The notes: a model not told the origin generated them from the letters alone. A DNA stretch of 64,000 nucleotides from Paguma larvata (GCA_030068075.1 CM057825.1:124469239-124533238), one strand, 5' to 3'; counted from the first letter of the stretch, positions 21,026 to 32,675 are shown. Program-made: numbers and translations.

Positions 21026-21370
21026 TATAGTATGGTGATTAAGGTAACTGGGAATTGGCTTTGGAGTTAGAGCTTTTATTTAAGTTGATTTATTTTTGAG
21101 TGTGAGCAGGGTAGGGGCAGAGAGATGAGGGGGATGAAGGATCTGAAGCAGGCTCCACACTGACAGCAGCAAGCCCCATGCAGGGCTCAAACTCGGGAAC
21201 ATTCAGATCATGAGCTGAGCTGAGCTGGATGCTCAACCGACTGAGCCACCCAGGCACCCCTAGAGCTTGGCTTAATACTGGTTCTGCCACTTGCAAAATG
21301 TCACTGTAGGAAAATTGGTTTTCTCAACAGTGAAATGGAGCAGTAATGCTATTAGCCCACACTTAGCGGA
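21026..21370 (+). mobile_element. MIR interrupted by a SINE
   Basis: The left part 'tatggtgattaaggtaactgggaattggctttggagttagagctt' matches the MIR head. The right part after the SINE reads 'ggcttaatactggttctgccacttgc' and 'gtgaaatggagcagtaatgct', which is the MIR core. Joined across the SINE they form one element. Confidence 0.65.
21076..21260 (-). mobile_element. Feliform SINE, short form, reverse orientation
   Basis: Reverse tRNA-like head ends GAGCCACCCAGGCACCCC. The GA tract is short and eroded. An 8-base duplication TAGAGCTT at 21068-21075 and 21261-21268 lies in the MIR. Confidence 0.88.
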
Positions 21371-21479
21371 CATCATTCTTCAGGCTCAGAAAAGGTCCTG
21401 GGGAAGCTTTCCCCAACATGATCTCCCACCCTGAGTTTGGGTCAGAGCCCCTTGGGACGCACGTTCAGAGGAGGGTGTT

Positions 21480-21664
21480 CCTTTCCCCAGACGTCTAGTT
21501 GTAGTTTACCTGGGTACTTGTTTATTATTATTTGATTAAATCTGCCCCATTGCCCTACCCTGCACTAGCCAGCTTCATGAGGTAAGAGCCAGCTATGTCT
21601 GTCCCTCACCACTGCATTCTCCATGCCTAGCTCCTGGTTGGCACTCAATATGTGTTTAATGAAG
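21480..21664 (+). mobile_element. L2 3' end
   Basis: 'ctagccagcttcatgaggtaagagcc', 'gtccctcaccactgcattctcc' and 'tggcactcaatatgtgtttaatgaa' follow the order of the L2 3' terminal region. The purine repeat that follows probably grew from its tail. Confidence 0.55.
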
Positions 21665-21763
21665 GAGGGAAGGAAGGAAAGAAGGAAGGAAGGGAGGAAG
21701 GGAGGAAGGAAGGGAAGAAGGGAGGGAGGGAGAGAGGGAGGGAGGGAGGAAGGGAGGGAGGAG
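21661..21763. repeat. Polypurine (GGAA/GGGA)n tract
   Basis: About 100 bases of almost pure G and A in GAAGGAGG-type units. It directly abuts the L2 3' end. Opposite strand bias to the tract at 19327. Confidence 0.92.
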
Positions 21764-22419
21764 TTCTCATAGAAGATTCACTGAGATCATGTGTAGAAAC
21801 CACAGTGTCTGTTACATAATAAGAACTGAATAAATGTAACCTCATACAAAGAAGAATGCCAAAAAATACCACCAAAACCAAAACAAAACCTCTGAACAAC
21901 CAGACCACATATCATGCAAGAAATGAAATGTTTATATGTTGTCGTCACCCTGAAATGCTGATTTTTCAGGCTGAGTCATGCTCCTGGAATAAATAACCAT
22001 CGATTTCAGTTATTCAAAACAGCAAAGGCTTAATTCTTGCCCACGCGACATTGTCAGTGAAAGTCAAGCTCATGGCCGCTCCCCACTCCCACGACTGCCT
22101 CGAAGCAGCTAAGTACGTAAACATAAAGATGATATATGTCATTTCCACTCAAAGCCCACGGAGTCGGAGTTAGACCGCTCTGTCTCAGCCAGCTCTGGCT
22201 GCTACAACAGACTACCATGTGTAGACTCAGTGCCTTGAGCATCAGATTATATTTTTTCTAACAACCTGGAAAGCACAGACAGCATCAGATCTGCGTGAAA
22301 AGTCGGAGAGACCCCTGGCTGTGCCACATACGAATACTTTAGTTTTTAATTTGGAGGGATTAGAAAGAGGAGGAGCAACAGAGATACGGGGTGGTCTTGG
22401 GAGCTCCGGAGAGCACCTC
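21764..22419. other. Unique DNA with one diverged repeat fragment
   Basis: Around 22185-22260, 'ctctggctgctacaacagactacc...' resembles the 'gctgctgtaacaaa' end of a common old mammalian repeat also seen near 46890. The rest is unrecognised. Confidence 0.3.
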
Positions 22420-22660
22420 CCACCGGTAAGGTACTTATCTCAATGTCCTAACGACACATGTGGCTGTACAGAGACATCCTGGTTCATACTGGCTGTTGGT
22501 AGAACTGGGCCTCGACCGGGCATGATTCTCCCAGAGCTATGTCTCAGACATCTGCTGCAGAGCCTCCTTTACAGATAAGAGTTTAGGAGGGGTCAACAGA
22601 CATGCGCCAGGTCACACAGTGATAGAAGAACTCTAGACCCCTGACTCCTAGGTCTGTGTG
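22420..22660 (-). mobile_element. MIR fragment (tentative)
   Basis: 'gccaggtcacacagtgatagaagaactctagacccctgactcctaggtctg' (22609-22660) fits the reverse of the MIR head and core. The left limit is a guess. Confidence 0.45.
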
Positions 22661-23989
22661 TAAATCAAATTTTCTCTTCCTGTGGCTCTTACTGCCTTTC
22701 GAAAAATGGCCGCCTTGGTCAGGGGCAAAAGCCAGCCGTGTAGCCCCAGCAGGATCCCAAGGTGGCAAGGCTCTCCCTCCACCTTTGCAATCTGGCCGGG
22801 TGACAGAGACAAGGCATTCAAGCATCAGAGGGCTCAGCAGCCTATCAGGTTCTTGCACTGCCATCCTGACAATGAAGGCAGAGGGAAGGCGGCCCTTTCT
22901 AGAAAAGTCTGGCCTGGGGGTTTGAGCCACTCAAAAGGCCAGATCTGTAAGTTGCCTTTGCCGTGCTCTGCACTTTCTAGCCCAGAAACCAGGTGGTTGA
23001 GCTGGCCCTGGCTGTGATGCAAGACGCTGAGGTACGGGGATTTGCCAGACCCCAGCACGCACCTGTCCTCTTCCCTGACCTGAGAGACAGAGGCAGGTAA
23101 ATAGAGAGACAGGGAAGGAAATAAAGAGAAGGAGACAGAGCTACAGAGACATCCGAGCCACAGAGCTAGAGATGAAAGACAGAGACGTGCACGGCAAGGG
23201 GGCGGGGGGACAGGTGGACACAGAGGCAGGGAATGACAGGTGGAGAGGGGGAGAAACGGAAAAAGTGGGAGAGAGGAGAGAGAGTGGTAGATACAGGACA
23301 GACTGGATGGTTGGTGGTGTGCCATCACACACAGTGACGTGGGGGTGGCAGAGATGATAGATATGCCAGTGGTGTGAGCTTCCGTGTTTCTGTCTGAAGC
23401 TGTAAAGGGCCAGGGAGGTAGAAAGACAGATGAGAAAGGCGGGTGAGGCAGCGGGCGTTGGAGGGTGAAGGACTGGGACATGCAGGGTCTCTTCCTGGCG
23501 CGTGTGGCTCTGCTCGTTACAAAAGGAAGCAGAGATGCAGGCTCGGACCCCCGCCGTGCCCCCTCCTGCTCTCCCCACTCTGCCAGAAGGCTGCCCCTAC
23601 CAGGTCCTTGCCTCTGTGCCTTATTTATTGCTCCAGAATCTGGGGCCGGGAGGAATCGCTGCCAGGAAGCTCAGGAGGAAGCTTGCACGTAAATCCCGGA
23701 CTTGGCCTCCAGCCACGGCCGCCGAACAGGAGGATGGGTGGGAGAGCAGACCTTGATTTGTGCCACGGCAGCTTTTTAACACGTGGAGGGCGGTGTTTTA
23801 CCTGATTCTTTCCTGCTACCTGGAGCTTTAAGTCTCGGCCTTATTTCTTCCCACTGGAGAAATGCTTTTAAAAACCCACACAGATTTCCTAATTCAACAC
23901 TGGCTGTTTTAACCAGAGTTAGAAGAGATCAGTAATAAAGCAGCTCCCGAGCATTAAGAATCGCAGGGTTGGGAATGCAAGGATGACGT
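22661..23989. other. Unique, relatively GC-rich DNA
   Basis: The middle (about 23080-23320) is purine-biased with many GACAGAGA-like words. This keeps a 215-codon minus-strand frame open (22834-23481), but its product is proline/serine/leucine-rich low-complexity sequence. About 23780-23960 is an AT-richer stretch that could be conserved non-coding DNA. Confidence 0.3.
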
Positions 23990-24180
23990 CGTCCAATCCT
24001 CGAGCAATGTTAGGAGGAAGGCACTGTAATTTCTCCCTTTCACAGGTGGGGGGACTGAGGCTCGGGAAGAGGCAGAAACTTGCCAGTGTCCCATGCCCGT
24101 ATGCACCAGAGGCTGACCTGTCTGGCCGTGTCTGCCTGTCACCGTGCGGTCCTGCACACCCAACCCCACTAAACAGATGA
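23990..24180 (-). mobile_element. MIR or related fragment (tentative)
   Basis: 'tttcacaggtggggggactgaggctcgggaagaggcagaaacttgcc' (24039-24085) matches the reverse MIR core ('acagatgaggaaactgaggc...cttgccc'). Limits approximate. Confidence 0.5.
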
Positions 24181-24390
24181 AGGCTCGTCGGGTCTGATAA
24201 CTTTCCCCAAGTCCCGTTGAGAGAAGGTTGGAGAGTGAGGATTTGTACTGAGTTCTGTTTGTCCTCTGCTCTTACCTCTTGTGCATTCTGCTTTCAAGAG
24301 AGAGATCACCTCCGGATGTTATGCTTCGTGAAGTCTGGAAACTAAAAACTCCGTAGAGTGGTGTGTACACTCCAAAATGGGCAAGATGGG

Positions 24391-24485
24391 GGAGGGGTGC
24401 CTGGCCGGCTTAGTCCGTAAACATGCAACTCTCGATCTCGGGGTGGTAAATTCAAACCCTGGGCTGGGTATAGAGCTTACTTTCA
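24391..24485 (+). mobile_element. Short carnivore tRNA-type SINE (head only)
   Basis: GGTGCCTGGCCGGCTTAGTC, then 'ctcgatctcggggtggtaaattcaaaccc' and 'gggtatagagcttactttc'. This short class lacks the CT-rich block. The target duplication AAAATGGGCAAGATGGG is exact at 24374-24390 and 24486-24502. Confidence 0.85.
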
Positions 24486-24502
24486 AAAATGGGCAAGATG
24501 GG

Positions 24503-24722
24503 GGCGCCCGGGTGGCTCCGTTAGTTAAGTGACCGACTTCAACTCGGGTCATGATCTCATGGCCCGTGGTTTCGAGCCTCATGTTGGGCTCTGTGCTGAC
24601 AGCTCGGAGCCTGGAACCTGCTTCAGATTCTGTGTCTCTCTCTTTCTGCCCCTCCCCTGCTTTTGCTCGCTTGCTCTCTCTCTCTCTCTCAAAAATAAAT
24701 AAACATTAAAAAAATGTTTAAA
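24503..24722 (+). mobile_element. Feliform SINE inserted beside the short SINE
   Basis: Begins GGCGCCCGGGTGGCTCCGTT, with a CT-rich block, (CT)n and ATAAATAAACATT(A)n. It begins immediately after the right copy of the short SINE's target duplication. A further copy of GGGCAAGATGG follows it at 24723-24733. The same target was thus duplicated twice. Confidence 0.93.
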
Positions 24723-24733
24723 GGGCAAGATGG

Positions 24734-25024
24734 TAAATTTTTTGTTATGTGTATCTTACTCCAATTTAAAAAAAATTTTAAAGGAAAGAAAAGCCCCAGT
24801 CGTCACCTTCTTGGGAGTGGATAATGCACGCTTGTGGAGTTGTGCTATTTGTGCTATTTTATGATGGAGTTTCTCCTAATATCTCCACTAAACTTCCTTT
24901 TCCTCCGTCTTGTGGCTTCTGCGTGTCCCCGGCTTTTATTACTTTGTGTCTTCTATGGCCACGTGGCCTTGTGTTTCCTGCCTTCTCCGTGTGCCTCTAT
25001 CCTTCTCCCTCATCTCCTTGCTTT
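24734..25024. other. Unique DNA
   Basis: AT-rich, with no recognisable repeat. Confidence 0.3.
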
Positions 25025-25113
25025 ATCTCTCTCTCTCTCTCTCTCTCTCATCTATCTATCTGTATCTGCCATCCATCTATCATCTATCATGTATCTATCT
25101 ATCTACCATCTAT
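25025..25113. repeat. Compound (CT)n / (ATCT)n microsatellite
   Basis: About eleven CT units at 25027-25049, then imperfect ATCT/ATCC tetranucleotide units to 25113. Open frames crossing it are artefacts. A good candidate polymorphic marker. Confidence 0.93.
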
Positions 25114-28025
25114 GTGTCTAATTTCAAGTCAACCTTCCTAAGACAGAAAATCAGATTGGGCAGTATCTTAAATCCGGTTCCCCGGAAACAGGTCTCAGAT
25201 GAAGGTTCGCCTCGCAGGGATTTTGTCGGGAGAGCTTTTAGGATTCGCACCATGGAGGAGTGAGAACAATAGGACTCAGCAGAGAAGTTGAGCCACCATG
25301 CAGTCTCAGTAAAGGCCTCAGCTCGTCCCACGGCACACTCAGGTGCTGGGTTGAGTGTTTACAGTTGTTCCCTTCGGGCAAGCAAGCTGAGTCTTTCTAC
25401 CTGAACACTGACCCATTGCTGGCTGTGGGGTACCTTTGGGGTGGGGGTGGCAGGGCATGACCTTGGGCGAGGGGGCTCCCTTCCCCTGAGAGATATTCCC
25501 AGAGAGTGAGTCGGCTGGGATCTGTTAGCTACCACCCCTCCCAGCAGCTGAGGGAATGAGAGCCTCTGTCTCAAAGGAGAGATCTGGGAGGTGGCCCACG
25601 GCGGCCTCTACTCTCCAGAATACAGCAGAAGGGCCACCTCTGCTGCTCCTTGTCCCTCTTGTTCCGTTTACAGAGGGCTTTCTTTGCCCCAGGTGCTAAT
25701 TCCTGATCCAGTCAGGTGTGACTAAGGCTTCGTGTCCTATGACATGGAGCGTGGCAATCAGGGCCAGCTTGAGGCTTTGCTCAGAAGGGGCACAGCAAGG
25801 TCTTCAAGGACCCTGGCTTTTGGCCTAGCCGTAAGACCTCTCCGTCTCTTAGAGTCCAGGAGAGCTCCTGCATCACAACTTATTCCTACTATTCGAGACG
25901 CGTTGACTCAGCTGTTACAAACAGAGATCTAAAGAAACTCTGAAACTGATCTCCAAACAGCGTGATCATTCCCTCTCTTTCCCACAGTCAATGCCCCTTG
26001 GCATCGTCTGACCCTAAAGTCTGGCGGTTGGACACTGAGGAAGGGTCATAAGAGTGCAGGTCACTCCATACAGTACCACAGCCCCTCCTGAACAAGGGCA
26101 CTCCATGTGTTGCCAGCCAGACTGTCATTCAGAATTCCCTAATTCCTCTGAACTTTTCTTGTGGACAGTTATTTTTCCTTCCGCTTTGTCAAGGTCTCTC
26201 TTTCTTCTCTAGCAATTTCTCTCCATGAAGTTAAAACAGAGGTGGAGACACACATATGTTGCGTGGTACCGATATAGCGCCGTCAGTCAATCCGCCCTCT
26301 CTCCCCGCTGTAGCTGAGACGTGGCAGGGCTCCATTCCTCTCTTCCCCCTAATTGATTTCCCAATTCAGCCTCCTGGGATGGTGCTTTGGCTGGCTTTCT
26401 GAGTTCAGCCTCTCAACCTTAATTTAATGCTTCTCGGGTGGTGAGAACTTATGCTTCCCACCTACTAGTTGGCATCTGGCTGATTTTCTCAGCCTGAGGA
26501 ATTTAGTTTCATTAATGTTGAACCTTTGTACATTGCGTTTGGGTCGTCAAAAGCGATGCTCTTCCCAGTCCTGAAGAGAGACCTTTTGGAGAGTGTTGGC
26601 ATTTGGAGGGGTCCAGTGGTGGCTCTTACCAAGATCATCAGCCAGAAGATTTGCTCCATTGAACTCAGGAGTCGAAGGGCCCTGGCTGGGAGTAGCTGGT
26701 AGATGCTAAAAGCAGGTTGGGTGATTCAGAGTCTGCTTAGCTCTGCCAGTCGGCCTGGTGTGAGGTCTTGGAGTAAAATTTTCCCACCTTCTTTTTCCGA
26801 GATTGAGCCAGAGTCTATTCTTGGAGCAGTTAACTTTTCAGCACTGAGTTGACAAATGTTTATGATTGGTTTTTCACACATCTTCCTGGACAGGAGACAA
26901 TTTTTGTTATAATTAAAATTTAAATATAGGGTTATGATAACCCAAAGCACCTTAGTAGGGCTGTGCTGGCAGAAGAGGGAGTGACATAGTGGAACGTGTT
27001 TTCTATGTATTATTTCTTCGGCTCTACTCTCTTTAACTGACATTGGTTGTTCGCTATGAGTAGCCCAAATTACCTTAAGTAAGCCACGTGTTTCAGTCCT
27101 CACCAGCTTGTTGGCGCAGGTAAGGTGATTTTAAAATAAATGTCCAGGTGATACAGGCATGTCGCCTTTGCTTCCTCCTGCTGGTCCCCCGCTTCAGTTC
27201 CCCAGGGACGTCTCATGTGTATGAGAAACAGTCCCACTCAGGTCCTTTCATCCAAGTCTTTCCTTGAAATGTACCTCCTGCAGGTCCACTGAGGGCACCA
27301 ACTCTGTTGTTGTACCACTGTGGGGTCTTCCGTGACATGTCTGGATCCTTGCCATGCTGCTGGGTGCTGGGCACCTGGGGTGCTTTCACCAATGTGCCAC
27401 AGTCCCCACAGCGTGCTGGAGTTGGGCCCCTCCGTTGCTGTAGGGAGAACATCCTTCTGCCCCAACGTACATCGACTTGGCCTTCAGGCCCCCACAGCAG
27501 TTCTGCTTGTGCCCAGAGCCTCTAAGACCAGAACCAGTTAATCTTCTCCCATCAAGGCTCAAGCCACCCAGATACAAACCAGGGTCACCTCTCATGTCTC
27601 CAAGCTCATGAGAACTTCACAAAAAGGATCATTGGACCTCTGGACTTTTCTTCCCTACGCTCAAGACTTAGAAGGCCCTGCGTTACTATTAGAAAGGGGA
27701 CAGGGGCCCAAGAGAAGATGGACCAGCTGCTAAAACTCAGATTTAGTGATTCATACTCAGGAACATCCATCCGTCAAGCTCTCCAAGCTGTTTTTCCAGT
27801 GATGTTGTATAAGCCACACGTGGTGGAGGGAACGGAGTTAGCTCATGCCAAATGAACCACAGCAAAAATGATGGCATCACGGACAATAATAAAATAATCA
27901 AGCAGCAACAGATGGAAAGGAAGAATTACAGTTATACTGGGGAACTGTTAGCTACATAAATTATTTCGGGTCTTAGCTGGTCATACCAAACCCCATTCCA
28001 CTAGCCAAAGAGTAACGAATACTAA
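25114..28025. other. Unassigned DNA, possibly containing an old LTR or L1
   Basis: The part at about 25170-25320 ('ggttccccggaaacaggtctcag', 'cagcagagaagttgagccaccatgcag') gives an impression of a diverged interspersed repeat, but I cannot name the family. A 125-codon minus-strand frame at 26726-27103 is not recognisable. No splice-supported exon is visible. Confidence 0.25.
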
Positions 28026-28049
28026 TTTTTTTTTTTTTTTTTTTTTTTT
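28026..28049. repeat. Poly(T) run of 24
   Basis: Uninterrupted T24. It could be the A-tail of an unrecognised minus-strand retrocopy to its right, but no AATAAA signal or recognisable retrocopy is visible there. Confidence 0.9.
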
Positions 28050-29034
28050 AGCCAGAAACACTAGCCAGTCAATCTTGTTGTCCAGCAAAATGGTCCTTCT
28101 GGGAGCATGGGGGAGGGGCAGCAATTACATAGCATCACCCTGCCCCCCACAGGCATCCAAGAGCCCTATTGGTTCACTGACACCTAATAAATCAGAACCG
28201 AGGGAATCAGATGAATTTTTCTTTCGTGTTTTAGTTTCTTTTATTAATGGAACCTTTTAGAAATCTGTTTATATTTTTTACTTGCACAAAATCACTATTT
28301 TTCACACAAAGGGAGCAGATGGTACTGAAAGCTGGAGATTGGGCCGGAATGCATCTCCCATAACTGGCACTAACAGAGCCTTGTCTTAGATGTAAAAGAA
28401 CTCGAATCTAATTGCAGGGTTGGTTTTTCCAATTCTCTATAACTATGTGTTTCTTTGTCTGTGATCCCCCCCCCCCCCCAGCTCAACCTTAATGCTTCTC
28501 CTTGAGCTCCTGTCAAGTAGAAGTCTGGGTAGAGTAACAGAGACCGAGTTTTAAGACTGTGGTTTTCTGGAATGGTGTCTCTAAGATCCTAAGTGTCTCT
28601 CTATCCGTAGCCCTCTTTGAGTCCCCTGTTGAGGTGCCATATTTGGTGTCATGACCACCAGCGACTGGGTAGAGGTTGGCACCTGAGGTAAAGGCAGCCA
28701 ACAAGGTGGCCTCGTGTGAGCATCCTGCCTGTATATAGGATTATGATTAATTAGCCCAATTAGATTCTCTTTCTAAAGAGTTGAATATGACACAGCCTCA
28801 GAGGGAGTAGAATATAAGTTCTTGTAACTTCCGTACTGACTTAGGACCACTGTCTATCATACCGTATGGTATGGCTCCCCAATGAATACTTGATAACTAA
28901 ATCAAGAGCAGGGACCCCTTACTCAAAAGTTTTTTTGTTTTTTTTTTAAATGACTCTGTACCCATCTCCCTATATTCCACTTTTTTCTCCTGTCTCCAGG
29001 GAGCTTGGTACTCCCCTCACACTCCCAGCCTTTA
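28050..29034. other. Unique DNA with a poly(C) run
   Basis: C14 occupies 28466-28479. No recognisable repeat or gene elsewhere. Confidence 0.3.
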
Positions 29035-29547
29035 ATGATTATTTTAAATAGATTTGATTTAGAGCGGTTTTAGGTTTGCAGGAGATACAGAGATTCCCCA
29101 TACACTCCCTGCCCCACACACGCACCGACTCCTCTACTATCAAACTTCCGCACTAGAGGGGGACATTTATTATAATCGATAAACTCAATGCCTCATTATC
29201 ACCCAAAGTCCACAGTTTACACCGGAGTTCACTCTCAGTTCTGTAAATGCTTTGCATTTTGACAAATGTGCATGACATGTATTGCCATTAGAGTATCATA
29301 CAGAATAGTTTCACCACCCTAAAAATCCTCTGTGCTTTACCAATACACCTTTTCCTCCCCCAACTTCTGGCAACCGCTTTTACCGTCTTTTACTTTCCTT
29401 TTACTGTCACCATAATTTTGCCTTTTCCAGAATGTCATATAGTTGGAATCCTGCAGAAGGTTGCCTTTTCAGGTTGGCATTTTTAATTTAGTAAAAGTTC
29501 ACTTAAGATCTCTCCTTGTGTTTTCATGACTTGATAGCTCATTTCTT

Positions 29548-29766
29548 TTTTTTTAATTTTTTTTAATGTTTATTTATTTTTGAGACAGAGAGAGACAGAA
29601 CATGAGCGGGGGAGGGGCAGAGAGAGAGGGAGACACAGAATGTGAAGCAGGCTCCAGGCTCCGAGCTGTCAGCACAGAGCCCGACACGGGGCTCGAACTC
29701 AAAGACCGAGAGATCATGACCTGAGCCGAAGTTGGACACTCAACCGACTGAGCCACCCAGGCGCCC
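29548..29766 (-). mobile_element. Feliform SINE, well preserved, reverse orientation
   Basis: Full-length: T-rich tail, GAGACAGAGAGAGACAGAAC, GA block, head ending GAGCCACCCAGGCGCCC. The 15-base duplication GATAGCTCATTTCTT is exact (29533-29547, 29767-29781). Low divergence suggests a fairly young copy. Confidence 0.96.
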
Positions 29767-30047
29767 GATAGCTCATTTCTTGAATGAAGATTGAATAATA
29801 TTCCATTGTCTGGATGTACCACAGTTTACTTATCCATTCACCTACTGAAGGTCATATTGGTTATTTCCAAGATTTGGCAATTGTGAATAAAGCTACTGTA
29901 AACATTTATTGCAGATTCTTGTATGGACAAAAGTTTTTAGTTTAAGTACCATGGAGTACGATTGGTGGATTATATGGTAAGAGGGTGTTTAGTTTTATAA
30001 AAAATTCCAAGCTGTCTTGCAAAGTGACTGTCCCATTTTGCATTCTT

Positions 30048-30351
30048 TTTTTTTTCCAGTCTCCCTTTTTTTAATGTTTTTTTTTTAATTTATAATAGTT
30101 TATTTTCAAATTGATTTACATATAACACCCAGTGTTCATCCCAACATGTGCCCTTTTTAATGCCCATCACCCCCTCTCCCCCCTCCCTCTCATCCCCCTC
30201 ACCCTCAGTTTGTTCTTAGTCTTTGAGAGTCTCTAATGTTTTATCTCCCTCCCTCTCTGTGTCTTTTTTTTTCTTTCCCCTCTTCCCCTCCCCCTGGTTT
30301 TTGCTTAGTCTCACAAAGTCCACCTATTCGTGGAAACATATGGTATCTGTT
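30048..30351 (-). mobile_element. Carnivore LINE-1 3' UTR stub, 304 bp
   Basis: T-rich start, then 'ttgatttacatataacacccagtgttcatccc' and 'cctcagtttgttcttagtctttgagagtctc', typical of the reversed carnivore L1 3' UTR, ending at 'ggaaacatatggtatctgtt'. The 14-base duplication CATTTTGCATTCTT is exact (30034-30047, 30352-30365). Strongly 5'-truncated and non-coding. Confidence 0.92.
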
Positions 30352-30737
30352 CATTTTGCATTCTTGCCAGCAATGAGAGTTCCTGTTGCACAACACCCTC
30401 GCCAGCTTTTAGTGTTGGCAGTATTTTGAATTTTGGCCATGTTAATAGGTGTGAAGTGATATCTCATTATTGTTTTCATTTACAATATGTTGGGGAACGT
30501 GTTTTCATGTGCTCATTTGCTATCTGTATGTTTTCTGTGGTGAGGTGTCTGTTCAGGTCTTCAGCTCATTTTTAAATCATTTCATCTGATTCTTGTTGAG
30601 TCTTAGGAGTTTTTTGTATATTTTGGATAATAGTCTTTTATCAGATATGTCTGTTACAAATATTTTCCCCCAACCTGTGGCTTGTCTTCTTCTTTTCTTG
30701 ATTCTTCTTCTTTTCTATGACTTTTTGCCTTGACAGG

Positions 30738-30960
30738 CAGTAGGGTGTAGTGTTTAATATCCTAAAGGCACATACATGCCTGAGTTTCGGTCTTGGTTTT
30801 GCCACTTAGTTGGGAAATTAATCATTCTGTTCCGACTCTCTCTTTACATGTGAAATGGAGTTAATAATGCCACCCCATAGAGATCTTCTGATAAGTTGGA
30901 ACCGCCCCAGTGTGTAGTTGGTTAGCAGTGCACAAATAGTAGTCATTATTATTGAGAATT
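30738..30960 (+). mobile_element. MIR
   Basis: 'cagtagggtgtagtgtttaa', 'gagtttcggtcttggttttgccacttag', 'tgtgaaatggagttaataatgcc' and 'gtagtcattatt' follow the MIR consensus from head to tail. Confidence 0.75.
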
Positions 30961-32339
30961 TTTTTGGTTTTGCATAATTTGGACCCAGTCACTAATTTGG
31001 TCTTACTTTCCACTGTTCCCTCCTTCACTCACTCCATTTGAGCCACATTGGTCTCCACACCCACCTCAGGGTCTTTTTCTTTCTGTTTCCTCCCCCTAAG
31101 TGTTTTTTTTCTCCAAAATACTCCGTCGTCTCATTATTCAGGGTTTTTGTCCATCATAAGCAGAAGTAGTATAAAGGCACTGGGGTTTCTTATTTTTATA
31201 GAAGTTGAATCCATTGCTTCTAGGTGTCCTAGAGTGACAGGGGTACATGGAGGAGCAGTGGGGTAGGAAGGAGAGACTCCTAGAGACTGGGAAGGGAGGG
31301 ATCTCTAGGTTCAGCGAATAGCAGGCACTGACCCCTGTCCTTCTGGAGTGTTCCTGGGAGGTGACAAGACCTCAGGGAGACAGAGTGCCCTTAGCCTTCT
31401 AAGGATTCTCTCACTCTCCACATGGGGTCTGTGAACCACAGAACCCGTAGAACTGAAGGTGCCGTGGAGACTGAAGTAGATGGGACCTGGGCAGCAGGCA
31501 AGTGGGTCGTTGTTTGGGGAGACACTCTTTAATACACCCTGCAACATGAAATTAGTTTCTCAGCATCAGCCTTGAGTAACAGAGGCTAAACTTCCTGCCG
31601 GTTGACAGGTATAGGGGCTCAGAACCTGAGGGACATTGGCTGGTGTCAGTTTATAACTACAGAATATAGAAAGTGATTTTTTCTTCACTTCTGAGTCTGG
31701 ACTTATAAATTATATATAAAATAAATCTATCCCCAAGTCCATCCTTGCCCAATGTAGCTTGAGATAATCCAGTTCCTGGTAAAGTTGCCTTTCAGACACC
31801 TTTTAGCTCTCCTTTTTCCTGTGTCTTCCCTCTTTTCCTGCCTCGCCTTCTCCTGTAATTCTTCAGGTGTTGGATGTAAGCTCCTTTCTCAGACTACTTT
31901 CTTTTTTTTCTAAATGCAAGCTTAAAGAATATGCAATATCAAAATGCAAATTTAAAAAATTCTATATTTTTCATCTTTCTCTAAAACTTGTTTTGCAAAA
32001 ACAAGTTACATGGGGGGTTTTGGCTTGTTAGGAAAAAGTGAAGCACAGTACTATGCAATCTATTCTGGGACACTACGTGATTCCATAACGTAGAATAGAA
32101 TTTGTAATGTAAGTCGCAAATTTTATCTCGAAGTACCGTTAAGTTACAAGATATGCTTTGGAAACACCGTGCCTTGGATTTTGTTTTGTCTTGTTCGTTT
32201 GTTTCAGATTACCCTTTTGAACTGCTCACCTGCCTCAGACAATGCTTGGTTGCTGTGGCATCAGGTCACATTTGTCCAGATGGTAGTCATTACTGCTGGT
32301 CAACAGAAATTTCTGTTTCTCTCCATTATTGCATACATG
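30961..32339. other. Unique DNA
   Basis: No repeat confidently recognised. AT-rich between 31660 and 32150, with a short inverted repeat, ACTTGTTTTTGCAAAACAAGT-like, around 31985-32008. Confidence 0.3.
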
Positions 32340-32675
32340 GTTGGAACACTTTTCCTGGCCTCTTGTGGCTGGGTAAGACCTGCTAAGTCATTCTGACCAA
32401 TGAGTGATGATGAGTGGAAGTAATGTTTGCCACTTCCGGCAGAAGCGTTTGGTCTGAGACCCTCCAGAGATCTTACGCCTTCACTTCACAGCAATGTTGA
32501 AAATGGCGACTGCTCCGTCGGCCCACCCCAGATTCATTAAGATTAGTAGAGCCTCCCCAGCCAGATCGTGGGATGGATTTTGAGCAAGAAATTAAACTTT
32601 TGTTTTTTAAGTGAGTGAGATCTGGGCATGTTTGTTATCACAGCCTCAACCAACTTATCCTGACTGATATCTCCA
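32340..32675 (+). mobile_element. MLT1-like solo LTR (ERVL-MaLR), tentative
   Basis: 'cctcttgtggctgggtaagacc', 'gaccaatgagtgatgatgagtggaagtaatg', 'gccacttccggcagaagcg' and the end 'gagcaagaaattaaacttttg...atcctgactgat' parallel the order of MLT1-type LTRs. No internal retroviral genes are attached. Confidence 0.5.

Larger units (their letters stand above)
29035..30715 (-). mobile_element. Ancient LINE-1 3' end, hosting a SINE and a younger L1
   Basis: The plus strand reads as reversed L1 3' UTR and ORF2 end: 'gttttaggtttgcaggagatacagag', 'ggcaaccgcttttaccg', 'gaataatattccattgtctggatgtacc', 'ggtgtctgttcaggtcttcagc', 'cagatatgtctgttacaaatatttt'. It is interrupted at 29548 and 30048. Removing both insertions restores a continuous L1 alignment. 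Confidence 0.75.

Noticed and set aside
22834..23481. 215-codon minus-strand open frame
   Set aside because: The product is serine/proline/leucine-rich low-complexity sequence. The frame is open because the plus strand is purine-biased, and there is no domain or splice context.
24503..24733. CRISPR-like spaced repeats (three GGGCAAGATGG copies)
   Set aside because: The repeats are SINE target-site duplications. Spacing is unequal and the intervening DNA is SINE.
26726..27103. 125-codon minus-strand frame
   Set aside because: No recognisable domain and no start or splice support; treated as chance.
28026..28049. Poly(T) as the tail of a processed pseudogene
   Set aside because: No polyadenylation signal, TSD or recognisable retrocopy is found next to it.
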